A DNA stretch of 64,000 nt from Secundilactobacillus collinoides DSM 20515 = JCM 1123 (GCF_001435975.1 NZ_AYYR01000009.1:113672-177671); one strand, 5' to 3'; positions 16,522 to 24,693 are shown, counted from the first letter of the stretch. Made by a program: numbers and translations. Notes: a model not told the origin generated them from the sequence alone.

Positions 16522-18681
16522 CTACCCATTAGATTGCATATAAACGAGCTGATCCATCGAGATTTTTTGTTGCAAAGTTGAAACTAATTCAGGCGACAAA
16601 TCCTGTTGTGACGCGGTTCCTTGCACATACGTATATTCAAACTGGAAGGCCCTGATAAAAAGCTCACTTTCCGTTTCGTTTTTTGTGTCGGATTGACTAA
16701 AACGATTGTGTCGAACCATATAATAGTGGCGAATCACGTTTATTTCGCTTCGATTCTCTTCATTTTCGACACTTGAGAGGTACAACATGACCGCGTTATA
16801 ACCAGCTGACTCCAATTCTTTCATGGTGTTGAGCAGCTGTTTTTTCTTTTCTGAGGTCTGATTTTGTTTTATATTATGGATCTGTTTGCGCGAAAAACGA
16901 TCTTGATGCTGGTGGACGTCGTGAATGGGTGCTGGTAAACGGTCGGACTGGTTCTGCCGAGCTGGTAGTTGTCGACCAGGTTCGATCGCGCGTTGATCCT
17001 CTGGGTGGGCCTTTTGCCAATCTGCCTTTTTGGCCTGCCAATGTGCAACTTGTTTTGCGCGTTGGTGTTTAGCGAGACCCGGAAAGAATCGGTACCCGAC
17101 TAATTTAGCCCAAAGTAAGACGCGTTGAAACGGATTCTGAAACGCAAATTGTGTTTGGATCATTTGGACCCGGTTATATTTCCAACCAAATGTGCGATCC
17201 ACTGTGCCGTTTTCGATGAGCTCTGTAATGGCTTCTGTTTGGGCCTCCTCAGACTCTGCCAGCAGCTGGTGGACCACCTTGGTATCCGTCGGCGCTGGTG
17301 ACCCCTTTTGGCTGTTGAGCGTTTCAATCACAGGCGCTAGCAAAGTGCTGTTGGCCTCAGTCGTTTTTAAGCGATCGATGGCAAAATCGACCATTCCGTT
17401 AACGAGTTTTTCAACCTCGTCATCGGTATACGGGTCAGATTTATGCGGCAAAATCAGCGGCATGACGATTGTTGGAATAATCAAACTCGTGAGAATAATA
17501 ATTCCGGCAACAAAAATAATCGCGTTTCGTTCCGGAAAGGCCTGGCCGTTGATCGTTAGCGGCAGTGAAAAGGCCATAGCCAGCGTGATCGTACCGTGCA
17601 CGCCGCCTAGTGCCAAGACGAGGCTTTCCTTGAGCGTATTACGTTTGTGGCGAGTATCATGCATGCGCACCAAGTTTAGTTGACTCCAAGCAAACCGCAG
17701 GATGAACATCAATAAATAGAGACTTATCGCAACTGTGATGAGTTTTGGTAACGCAGCGGTATCTGAGCGGGAAAGGTTCCGCCACACGTTTGGCAGGGAA
17801 GCGCCCAGCAATACGAAAACGAACCCGTTCAGCAGGTCGGTGACAACGTTCCAAGTTGTCCGGGTCACGATTTGATTTTCAGTGGATGTCAGTCGCAGTC
17901 GGCTGCGTTGCACGCCGTGAACGACACCACAGGCAACAACGGCCAGAATTCCAGATAGGCCAAGGTGTTCCGCCAGCAGGTAAACAATAAACGGCGTTAG
18001 TAAATTAAAGGGTAATAATATTGCGATGATGTCCAATGATTTTTGTTGAAAAAATAGCCGCAGCCAGACGAGTAGGATTCCCAGAATAATGCCCAGTAAG
18101 ATTCCGCCTAAAAAAACAACCAGAAAATGTTGAATGCTGCTGCCGACTGAAAAATGACCAGTGTTGAACGCGTTAATGGCAAGTGAAAAGGCGACAATCC
18201 CCGACGCGTCATTAAATAACGATTCGTTTTTTAAGGCAGCCATGACGTGCTCAGGCACCTCGATACTGTTGGTAATAGATTCCACGGCAACGGAATCGGT
18301 CGGTGCAACAATGGCTGCGAGCGCAAACATGAGGGCCATCGAGATATTGGCCCAAAACAGGTGCGCGATAAAACCACCAACGATGATGGTGACCATCGCC
18401 AAGCCGACAGCAAGTGATAACACTGCGCGGATGCGACGCATGAGCAGCGAGTAGTTTGTCGATTGGCCATCGTTGAACATCAGCGGTGAAATAATCAGCA
18501 GCATGAAGAGTTCCGGTTCTAAGTCAAAGTGTTCAAATGTTGGGACAACGGCTAACAGTAGGCCGGCCCCAATCTGATAAAATGCTAACGGTATCCGTGG
18601 AAAAATTGTATAGACAATGTTAGCGCCAACGGCCGCGGTCACCAGCAGGGCGACGGTGAGAAAGATCTCCACTTGTTCCAC
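16522..18681 (-). CDS. Na+/H+ antiporter, CPA1 (NhaP-like) family
   Basis: 719-aa membrane protein. About 12 transmembrane segments fill residues 1-410, with the CPA1 landmarks ALAAIVAPTDSVAV and NESLFNDASGIV; the acidic pair in these motifs binds the cation. A long hydrophilic C-terminal region (410-719) with glutamine- and lysine-rich helices is probably regulatory. It exports Na+ or K+ for protons and affects internal pH. GTG 18681 is very close to GAGGGG; GTG 18672 is an equally good start. Lies behind gadB on the same strand but has its own terminator. Confidence 0.87.
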   Translation of the reverse strand: MEQVEIFLTVALLVTAAVGANIVYTIFPRIPLAFYQIGAGLLLAVVPTFEHFDLEPELFMLLIISPLMFNDGQSTNYSLLMRRIRAVLSLAVGLAMVTIIVGGFIAHLFWANISMALMFALAAIVAPTDSVAVESITNSIEVPEHVMAALKNESLFNDASGIVAFSLAINAFNTGHFSVGSSIQHFLVVFLGGILLGIILGILLVWLRLFFQQKSLDIIAILLPFNLLTPFIVYLLAEHLGLSGILAVVACGVVHGVQRSRLRLTSTENQIVTRTTWNVVTDLLNGFVFVLLGASLPNVWRNLSRSDTAALPKLITVAISLYLLMFILRFAWSQLNLVRMHDTRHKRNTLKESLVLALGGVHGTITLAMAFSLPLTINGQAFPERNAIIFVAGIIILTSLIIPTIVMPLILPHKSDPYTDDEVEKLVNGMVDFAIDRLKTTEANSTLLAPVIETLNSQKGSPAPTDTKVVHQLLAESEEAQTEAITELIENGTVDRTFGWKYNRVQMIQTQFAFQNPFQRVLLWAKLVGYRFFPGLAKHQRAKQVAHWQAKKADWQKAHPEDQRAIEPGRQLPARQNQSDRLPAPIHDVHQHQDRFSRKQIHNIKQNQTSEKKKQLLNTMKELESAGYNAVMLYLSSVENEENRSEINVIRHYYMVRHNRFSQSDTKNETESELFIRAFQFEYTYVQGTASQQDLSPELVSTLQQKISMDQLVYMQSNG

Positions 18682-19036
18682 ATCCCCTCAGTAATAGGTT
18701 TAACTAGTCAAATTGTAAGCCTTCGCACAAGAAACGGCGATGACGAAATTTTTTAAAATTCATAGTTAATCATATCAATATTAGCCTAAGAAAATTCCAA
18801 TGGCAATTTAGTTCATCCGAGTACGACACTATCAGGTATTTTGTTTACTAAATGTACTTATTTTCCGTCAATAACCCTGTCATACGGCGGTTTGAGAATT
18901 ATAACATATTCACTATATTATTTTATAAACGTGCACAACTGAAATTATCGATAAATACCGCTAGTACGGGTTTCGTTAAATTAATGACAAGTCAAGATGT
19001 TGCCTTGTTCACAATCTAAAAAGTATAAAAATCATC

Positions 19037-19064
19037 TTGTAATATTCTCATAATATGTTATGAT
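19037..19064 (+). promoter_or_regulatory. Probable spx promoter
   Basis: TTGTAA (19037-19042), a 16-base spacer and TATGAT (19059-19064). It gives a 5' leader of about 100 bases before ATG 19171. The rest of the gap 18682-19036 is A/T rich and shows nothing identifiable. Confidence 0.6.
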
Positions 19065-19170
19065 AAAGATGTTCATTATTAGGTGTTGGGGACCAGATAG
19101 TGAGCAAATTGATGTTTTTTGGTTAATGGTTTTGTCGCTTGGGGAAAGCGAAATGAAGGAAGTGCTTAGT

Positions 19171-19566
19171 ATGATTAACCTATATGTTGCACCAAGTAGC
19201 GCATCTAGTCGTAAAGCTCGTGCTTGGCTGGAAGCCCACCAAATTCCGTTTAAAGAACGAAACATTAAATCAAATCCGCTAAATGCTGATGAAGTTAAGG
19301 AAATTCTTCGTCTGACCGAAAATGGCAGTGAAGACATCATCTCGACGCGTTCTAACATCTTTAAGAAGTTGAACATTGATCTTGATGAGTTACCAGTCAG
19401 CAAATTAGTCGATCTCGTTGTGAAGTACCCAGATTTAATCAAACGCCCCATCATTTTTGATGACAAACGTCTGGAAGTCGGCTACAACGAGGAAGAAATT
19501 CGGCGCTTCTTGCCACGCAATGTGCGTGTAGCCGAATTACGAGATTTAGAGGCACAACTGAGCTAG
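19171..19566 (+). CDS. spx: Spx/ArsC-family regulator lacking the CXXC switch
   Basis: 131 aa, exactly Spx length. Spx binds the RNA polymerase alpha C-terminal domain and switches on thiol-stress genes. The family sequence is clear: RKARAWLE, KERNI, EIL-LTENG-EDIISTRSN, RPIIFDDKRLEVGYNEEEIRRFLP. The redox cysteines C10 and C13 of B. subtilis Spx are both serine here (PSSASSRKARAW), so a disulphide switch is impossible; control would have to be by amount or ClpXP turnover. ATG 19171 is chosen by GAAGGAAG nine bases upstream and the family N terminus; the frame reaches back to 19060. Confidence 0.9.
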   Translation: MINLYVAPSSASSRKARAWLEAHQIPFKERNIKSNPLNADEVKEILRLTENGSEDIISTRSNIFKKLNIDLDELPVSKLVDLVVKYPDLIKRPIIFDDKRLEVGYNEEEIRRFLPRNVRVAELRDLEAQLS

Positions 19567-19610
19567 CCAATCTGTTTGAACTTTAGAGTTAAAACTGAAT
19601 AACGAAACAT

Positions 19611-19650
19611 AAGAGGTATCGACACTGTTGGGGTGTGGGTACCTTTTTTT
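19611..19650 (+). terminator. Intrinsic terminator after spx
   Basis: Arms AGGTATCGACAC and GTGTGGGTACCT with a short loop, then seven T. Confidence 0.85.
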
Positions 19651-19730
19651 AGAGCGCAGAACCAAGGGCGGTTAAGGATTTGCACTGTGACGCACGTTTA
19701 GGCTAGGTAAGCGAGGTACACAAATGTCTG
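19651..19730 (+). repeat. Structured repeat, family A, internally deleted copy
   Basis: Begins AGAGCGC right after the spx terminator and ends with the family A 3' segment ACGCACGTTTAGGC and the tail up to GAGGTACAC. Compared with the full copies at 20521 and 20703 it lacks the long terminal hairpin. The following 190 bases to 19920 hold nothing identifiable. Confidence 0.75.
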
Positions 19731-19920
19731 AATAAAGAGGCGCAAAACGGGTTGAAGCATAGTTATGTTCTAGCAAGATTGAACAAGCACTAAGGTTCCG
19801 TTTTTTGGTGAAAAAATAAGGACAATAAATCACACCTAAAACATCGCCTAGATTAACCACAAAATACCTGAATCTAACACAGTGTCACTTGACCCATAAA
19901 TGCCATTTCGGCAAATCAAA

Positions 19921-19953
19921 TAAAAAAATCCGGCCATCGCGGTCGGATTTTTA
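19921..19953 (-). terminator. Terminator of the ATP-cone gene
   Basis: AAAATCCG / CGGATTTTT-type stem on the minus strand with a seven-T tail, just past the stop codon. Confidence 0.85.
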
Positions 19954-19958
19954 AATAG

Positions 19959-20291
19959 TTACAAATTAAAAAAGGATAATTGTTTAAAAGATGTGTTTTT
20001 TGGGTTAGAGGGATGGTACTCACTATACCGCTTGGCCAGTTCTGGATGATCCAGTTGCGTCAGCGTCGATGTGACAAGTTGGCGGATGGTCTGGGTATCA
20101 ATCTGAGAGTAACCAGCGATTTGGGCTAAAATAAGGGCATTTGTGCGCCGAATGAGCCGATCATCGTGTGTTAAATGATTGAGACTGCTTAGTATCTTTC
20201 GGGCGTCAAACACGTCTTTTTTGCCGTTACGCTTCTCAACGAAACGAACCGTAATTTGAATATGTGACTGTTGCGGTTTTTGCTTATTCAC
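19959..20291 (-). CDS. Stand-alone ATP-cone domain protein
   Basis: 110 aa. The pattern VEKRNGKKDVFDARKILSSL, then IDTQTIRQLVTSTLTQL and ELAKRYSEYH, is that of the ATP-cone, the nucleotide-sensing domain found at the N terminus of ribonucleotide reductases and in NrdR. Here it makes up nearly the whole protein: no zinc ribbon before it (unlike NrdR) and no reductase domain after it. GTG 20291 has AAAGGAG upstream. It may sense ATP/dATP and act on a reductase or regulator in trans. It sits between the deleted copy and the first full copy of repeat family A. Confidence 0.65.
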   Translation of the reverse strand: MNKQKPQQSHIQITVRFVEKRNGKKDVFDARKILSSLNHLTHDDRLIRRTNALILAQIAGYSQIDTQTIRQLVTSTLTQLDHPELAKRYSEYHPSNPKNTSFKQLSFFNL

Positions 20292-20403
20292 GGCGAGGAC
20301 TCCTTTTTATCGATACGTTAAGTTTAGAACATTTGTTTGAAAAAATCAACAAGATATAGAACGGAGCGTATGCTATCCACTACATGTTGTAGGTTGATTT
20401 TTA

Positions 20404-20430
20404 ACTAAAGTAACAGAGCGTTACTTTAGT
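20404..20430. other. Perfect inverted repeat
   Basis: ACTAAAGTAAC and GTTACTTTAGT, 11-base perfect arms with a 5-base spacer, followed by AATTTTT; nested beside a wider pair AAAAATCAAC / GTTGATTTTT (20342-20402). Could be a terminator or an operator for the ATP-cone gene, whose start is about 110 bases away. Confidence 0.5.
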
Positions 20431-20520
20431 AATTTTTGATTGGTTTCATGATACCGCGATGTGCGACATGAAAACAAGTAATATGATGCGAAGTGAGCAA
20501 TCGTTAAAGAGATTTAAGGA

Positions 20521-20665
20521 AGAGTGCAAAACCAGGGGCGGTTAAGGAATGGAGCCTAAGGGACTTTGTCCGGAAAAGCCCGGTCCTGGCTTTTGCGGGC
20601 GAAGTCCCTTAGGTGCAACTCCTTGCCCCATGACGCACGTTTAGGCAAGGCAAGCGAGGTGCACA
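20521..20665 (+). repeat. Structured repeat, family A, full copy 1
   Basis: Folds as GTGC/GCAC (P1), GGGGC/GCCCC (P2), one-sided GGTT bulge, AAGGA/TCCTT (P3), internal loop, then a 26-bp hairpin (P4; arms begin CCTAAGGGACTT and end AAGTCCCTTAGG). The 3' tail is CGTTTAGGC. Confidence 0.85.
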
Positions 20666-20702
20666 ATGCAGCTGGGGTCTGGAGAAATGAAGAAGACGAA
20701 GC

Positions 20703-20848
20703 AGAGTGCAAAACCAGGGGCGGTTAAGGAGTGGAGCCTAAGGGACTTTGTCCGGAAAAGCCCGATCCTGGCTTTTGCGGGCGAAGACCCTTAGGTGCAA
20801 CTCCTTGCCCCCGTGACGCACGTTTAGGCTAGGTAAGCGTGGTGCACA
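20703..20848 (+). repeat. Structured repeat, family A, full copy 2
   Basis: About 95% like copy 1. P3 is better paired here (AAGGAGT/ACTCCTT). Ends in the tail CGTTTAGGCTAGGTAAGCG. Confidence 0.85.
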
Positions 20849-21030
20849 GTGTAAGGAATAAAGAACAGAGGCCAAAGTCCACTAGAGTGCAACTCCTTGC
20901 TCCGTGACGCACGTTTAGGCTAGGTAAGCGAGGTGCACAGTGTAAAGAATAAAGAACAGAGGCCAAAGTCCACTAGGGTGCAAATCTTTGCCCCGTGACG
21001 TACATTTAGACTAAGCAAGCGAGGCGCACA
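20849..21030 (+). repeat. Two 91-bp tandem copies of the family A 3' half
   Basis: The segment from GTAAGGAATAAAG is repeated with a period of 91. Each unit carries the 3' strand of P3-P2-P1 (GTGCAACTCCTTGC ... GACGCACGTTTAGGC) but not the 5' strand, so it cannot form the full fold alone. The second unit is more decayed. Confidence 0.85.
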
Positions 21031-21147
21031 CAATTCAGCAAGGGAGAAGAACAGCGAACAGCGTGTAATACCAGGGAGTGGATCCCAGTGGTCTTCACCC
21101 GTAACGATCCAACTAAAAACGCAACTGGAAATTTTTTTATTATTAAA

Positions 21148-21181
21148 CCAAAAAGACACCCCACAAAAGTGAAGTGTCTAT
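21148..21181 (-). terminator. Terminator of the NlpC/P60 gene
   Basis: AGACACTTC / GGTGTCT stem on the minus strand with a five-T tail. Confidence 0.8.
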
Positions 21182-21196
21182 CAACAATCAATTTAA

Positions 21197-21670
21197 TTAA
21201 TCTAATGAAGTAACGCGCGCAGAACCAACGTAGTGCCACCATGGCGCCTTAACGGATTCTCTGATAACGCCGCGGTTTTGAGCATCAATCATTTTGCCGC
21301 TGCCGACGTACAGACCAACGTGGCTGATGCCAAAGACGCTGCTACCGAAGAAGACGAGGTCGCCTTTTTTGATGTTCTTGTAGCTGACGTGGCTGTACTT
21401 GTTGTATTGAGCTTGGGCAGTCCGTGGTGTGGTGATTTTGGCACCCTTTTTGTAAACGTATGAGGTCAGGCCGGAGCAGTCAAATGATGAAGGACCGGTT
21501 GAGCCGTAACTGTAACGCTTGCCAAGTTGTGCTTTGGCGACTTTGTAAACCTTTGAGTATGAGGTCGTGCTTGCACTAGCGGTTTGAGGCTGTGCAATTG
21601 TGTCGGCAGCGACGGTGATGCCTAAGATAGTAATTACGGTGAGTGCAAGTTTGACAAACAACTTTTTCAT
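21197..21670 (-). CDS. Secreted NlpC/P60 cell-wall endopeptidase
   Basis: 157-aa exported protein. A signal peptide (KKLF, then a hydrophobic core to about residue 24, cleavage near ASA at 33) is followed by an NlpC/P60 domain: catalytic C in FDCSGL, H in SHVGLYV. It cleaves D-Glu-meso-DAP or D-Glu-Lys bonds in peptidoglycan. There is no separate wall-binding domain, so binding must be through the catalytic domain. ATG 21670 is preferred over TTG 21679. Monocistronic. Confidence 0.88.
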   Translation of the reverse strand: MKKLFVKLALTVITILGITVAADTIAQPQTASASTTSYSKVYKVAKAQLGKRYSYGSTGPSSFDCSGLTSYVYKKGAKITTPRTAQAQYNKYSHVSYKNIKKGDLVFFGSSVFGISHVGLYVGSGKMIDAQNRGVIRESVKAPWWHYVGSARVTSLD

Positions 21671-21941
21671 AGTTAACAAAATCCCCTTATCTAAATTCTA
21701 ATCTACAATTTCTTTTTTTATTATTTTGCGTTTTCGTTTATTTATTGAACGGTTATTAGTGTATCAATCACACGTTACAAGAGTGTTGCAACGCATTATC
21801 GATTAGATTAATAGAAAAACAAGATTTGTCATTTCAAAGGGGTTTTGCAAAATGAAAGGTTGGTTCAGGACTGCTGTATCAGTGCTGAACCGAATATTTC
21901 AAAAATGTGACAAAGCCGTGATTTACCGCTGTTTTGCCAAT

Positions 21942-21973
21942 AAAAAAACCACTTTTTTTCAAAAAAAGTGGTT
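21942..21973 (-). terminator. Terminator of the bile-salt-hydrolase pseudogene
   Basis: CCACTTTTTTT / AAAAAAAGTGG on the minus strand followed by seven T. A second hairpin, GGTTCAG-ACTG / CAGT-CTGAACC (21863-21892), lies nearby without a T-run; nothing else is seen in 21671-21941. Confidence 0.85.
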
Positions 21974-21986
21974 GAAAATCGTTTTT

Positions 21987-22895
21987 TTAGGTTAAATCCA
22001 CTACGGAAAATGACTGGCTTCTCATGGTTTCGATAGGCACGTGCGTATAGGTGAGCGCTGAAACATTCATGAAACTGATGTAGTGGGTAAAGTTATGATT
22101 AGGTTTTTGTTGACCGTTTTCCTGCCTTGGCGTGACGACTTGCTTGAGATAGTCAAACGCGGCGTTCTCTGCATCGGTTCCGGTTACTGGCTGCGGATGC
22201 CCAAGCCGATTGATGGCCGTTCGCACGAACCGGTTTGTTGGAATCGGCCCCTCGGGAAGCGGCATACTGGCATTCAACCAGTCTTCAGCGGCCTTGGAGA
22301 GGGTGCTTTGTTTCGTATCTGGGACCTGCAGAACCTTTGCCAGATTGTCATAGTGGGCGGCAAGCGTCGGCGTATTTGTCATGACCTGGATCGGGTTAGC
22401 AGTTGCCGTCAACTGTCGCGTGGTCGGCTCGATGTAAGCAGTGGCACCGGTGGCGTCGGCCAGAACCCAGTGAAACGGGTAAACTTTATGCTCAACGTAC
22501 CAGACGTGAGCAACCAGCGCAACCCGTGGCAAGTCAGCCAGCACTTCCGCCACCGTTGTATGTCCGCTCAGCACTCATAAAATGAAGTCCTGTGGCGTTA
22601 AATTCGTTTTTGCCGCCTGCGGGTCATCGTAATACTGAACGCGTCCTGGTAAGTATAATTCGGCACAAGACAGCCCAGCCGCGTTAAGACCATCGCCGAA
22701 CAGGTAATGTCCATCCAAGTGACGACTGGCACCCACGATGTTGAACTGCGTCGTTTGAGAATCTCCCAGAATCGGTTGCCACGGTGTACCGGCGGGTAAT
22801 TTCGTCGGCGACCACGGATCAACGTTTGGAAAATCCATCGTTCGTGCCAGAATGGTTGTGTGATCTGCTGCTGTGAGGGTCAAACTCGTACACAA
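21987..22895 (-). pseudogene. Choloylglycine hydrolase (BSH/PVA) broken by one stop codon
   Basis: Two consecutive frames in the same reading phase give one Ntn-hydrolase of about 302 codons, the normal length. It begins TTG-TGT, putting the catalytic Cys at position 2 (MCTSLTL), and has ARTMDFPN and DGLNAAGLS. At 22577-22575 a TGA lies where the family has tryptophan (FIL-W-VLSGHTTVAEV), so a single TGG to TGA change splits the gene. The downstream part has its own GTG at 22574 but lacks the nucleophile. Either a true pseudogene or a sequencing error. Otherwise the enzyme would hydrolyse conjugated bile salts or penicillin V/acyl-homoserine lactones. Confidence 0.85.
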
Positions 22896-22916
22896 GACGT
22901 TCGCCTGCTTTCTTCT

Positions 22917-22945
22917 ATATAATAGAAAAACAATTATTTAGTCAA
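22917..22945 (-). promoter_or_regulatory. Promoter of the hydrolase pseudogene
   Basis: TTGACT (22945-22940), 17-base spacer, TTATAT (22922-22917). The gap from here to 23268 shows no gene. Confidence 0.6.
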
Positions 22946-23268
22946 TCAATACTGTAACACAACCCGTTCATCTTTTTCGTACGGAAAGCTTATCGAAAAA
23001 TTGGCGCGATTACGGTCGATTGAGGGCACTATCGTCGTTTATGGGACATTTTACCTAGCCCCTTTGCTGAGATGCTGGTTTCCACGTAAATGGCGTTCTA
23101 ATTGCACGATTGACCCCAGTTAATAAATGCCTGTCGAAGCTTGCTAGTACAACGAATTACCCCAAAAGAATTGCGACTAAACACTTGTTTTTAGCAATCG
23201 CTTCCTTTAATCTAATATTAAAGTGTTGTGTGTGTGTCATCACATTGAGTAGAAGGGAATTGTGGCTT

Positions 23269-23361
23269 ATGAAATCAGCTTGGAATCTAATTGGAATGGG
23301 GCTATGGCTGCTCCTGCTGATTTATCTTGTGTGGATGGTGCATGATATGCGGGTCAGATGA
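23269..23361 (+). CDS. Tiny membrane protein (30 aa)
   Basis: MKSAWNLIGMGLWLLLLIYL and a short basic end: one transmembrane helix. AGAAGGGA lies about 11 bases upstream of ATG 23269. It stops 6 bases before the start of the next gene, so the two are probably coupled. I do not recognise it. Confidence 0.5.
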   Translation: MKSAWNLIGMGLWLLLLIYLVWMVHDMRVR

Positions 23362-23367
23362 CTTAAA

Positions 23368-23916
23368 TTGATTGTCACTGAAAAGAAGTCGTTTTCTGCA
23401 CAGAACTTAACGAAATCAACAATTGAATTTGTCATTTTTTTGCTTGCACTATGGGGGATGAGCTACGCGACATTCTTCCAAGACGTCAGCAAGCTTAACA
23501 CCAGTCGGGTAACGGTGGCGTATCAATTTAAACCGTTGGTACTGGACACAACTAGTGCTGCCCGATCGACATACGTTACTGTCAGAACGGGGAAGGGCCG
23601 CAAACCGGTCCAAGTCTACAAGTACACAACGGAAGGCGAAACAGACGAGGTATCAAGCCTGGATGCAACCATTTCCGGCGGCAAGGACCCAATCAACGTG
23701 ACGGCCAGTGCGTACAAGTGGAATAAGAAAAAACTCAGCAATTACGACACCAAGTATCAAAAAGCATGGGTCGGCGTGGTCGAAACCACCTACAAAAAAG
23801 ACTTCCTAAACGGCATCGGCCTACACGCAGGCCGTCTAGCCAACCGCTTTACTTTAATCAGAATCCCAGACCACTCATTCATTAAGCAAACAGATCTGAG
23901 TGCGGAGGAACAGTAG
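23368..23916 (+). CDS. Unknown exported/anchored protein
   Basis: 182 aa from a TTG start with no clear ribosome site, so translation probably depends on the 30-aa frame before it. Residues about 16-38 form a membrane helix; the remainder is hydrophilic, rich in Lys/Thr/Val, with beta-like character and no cysteine, suggesting an extracellular domain. No family recognised. Its stop codon is followed three bases later by the family B structured repeat. Confidence 0.55.
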   Translation: MIVTEKKSFSAQNLTKSTIEFVIFLLALWGMSYATFFQDVSKLNTSRVTVAYQFKPLVLDTTSAARSTYVTVRTGKGRKPVQVYKYTTEGETDEVSSLDATISGGKDPINVTASAYKWNKKKLSNYDTKYQKAWVGVVETTYKKDFLNGIGLHAGRLANRFTLIRIPDHSFIKQTDLSAEEQ

Positions 23917-23917
23917 C

Positions 23918-24050
23918 AGAGCGTGGAAGAAGGCGTTTAGGGGCGGAGCGTAAGCAACTCTGGCAGAAATTCCCGAACTTGGAATTTTTGCCAGAGTTGC
24001 TTACGCAGTAGCCCCCTGCCTTCTGGAACGCGTTTAGGCTATAGAGGGGA
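23918..24050 (+). repeat. Structured repeat, family B, full copy
   Basis: Starts GAGCGT right behind the preceding stop codon. Fold: GCGT/ACGC (P1), GGAA opposite TGGA, GAAGGC/GCCTTC (P2), one-sided GTTTA bulge, GGGGC/GCCCC (P3), GGA opposite AGTA, then a long hairpin whose arms begin GCGTAAGCAACTCTGGCA. Tail CGTTTAGGCTATAGAGGGG. Confidence 0.88.
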
Positions 24051-24230
24051 GAAAGCAAAATCCCGATTTTGGAATTTTTGCCAGAGTTGCTTACGCAGTA
24101 GCCCCTTGCCTTCTGGAACGCGTTTAGGCTATAGAGGGGAGAAAGCAAATTCCCGAACTTGGAGTTTTTGCCAGAGTTGCTTACGCAGTAGCCCCTTGCC
24201 TTCTGGAACGCGTTTCGGCTATAGAGGGAA
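24051..24230 (+). repeat. Two 90-bp tandem copies of the family B 3' half
   Basis: The 3' half of the element, from the P4 loop to CGTTTAGGCTATAGAGGG, recurs twice with a period of exactly 90. The same arrangement is seen in families A and, less clearly, the second B locus. Confidence 0.88.
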
Positions 24231-24269
24231 AGAAAACCCTGCCAAAAAGAAAAATCAGCACCAAAAATC

Positions 24270-24312
24270 AAAGACCGAAGCACCCAACAAAAGGGCTGCT
24301 TCGGTCTTTTTC
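24270..24312 (+). terminator. Intrinsic terminator behind the family B array
   Basis: AAAGACCGAAGCA / TGCTTCGGTCTTTTT, a strong stem with T-run. It would end the transcript that carries the 182-aa gene and the repeats. The following gap to 24693 shows no gene. Confidence 0.9.
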
Positions 24313-24693
24313 AATTCACTCAAGTTATTGTAACGCACTGCTAAATGACGCCATGAAATATCACTAGCACCCGAAAAATCCGCACTATCCCGCAAAAAAA
24401 ACAGCAGTCACATTCAAAATGGCGTTCACCGACAACAAAAAACGACCAAGCCAGGCTCAGTCGCCACAAAATGTTTATGGTTCCCGGTTTTAGTGAATAC
24501 AACTGGGGGATTTGGACGGTTGTTGAATAACGGTATAGGGTCGCCGTGTGCTTAGTATGTTGGGGTTGGGGTAACAACCATCTTGAGACCATTATAACTG
24601 ATGTAACCGAGGAACTAAACGAAAACGGCTTGTGATTTTAAGCCTTTCAAACAGCAATAAACCGCGTTATAACAGTCACTTGACGACGACAAG

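Noticed and set aside
20521-21030. Possible CRISPR array
   Set aside because: Direct repeats exist but there are only two to four, each about 90-145 bases, with no unique spacers of constant length and no cas gene.
21852-21995. About 47-codon plus-strand frame after AAAGGGG
   Set aside because: It reads through the terminator hairpin and into the 3' end of the opposite gene; the composition is not protein-like.
23882-24283. 133-codon minus-strand frame
   Set aside because: It is translated from the tandem family B repeats; its own protein repeats mirror the DNA period, and there is no ribosome site.
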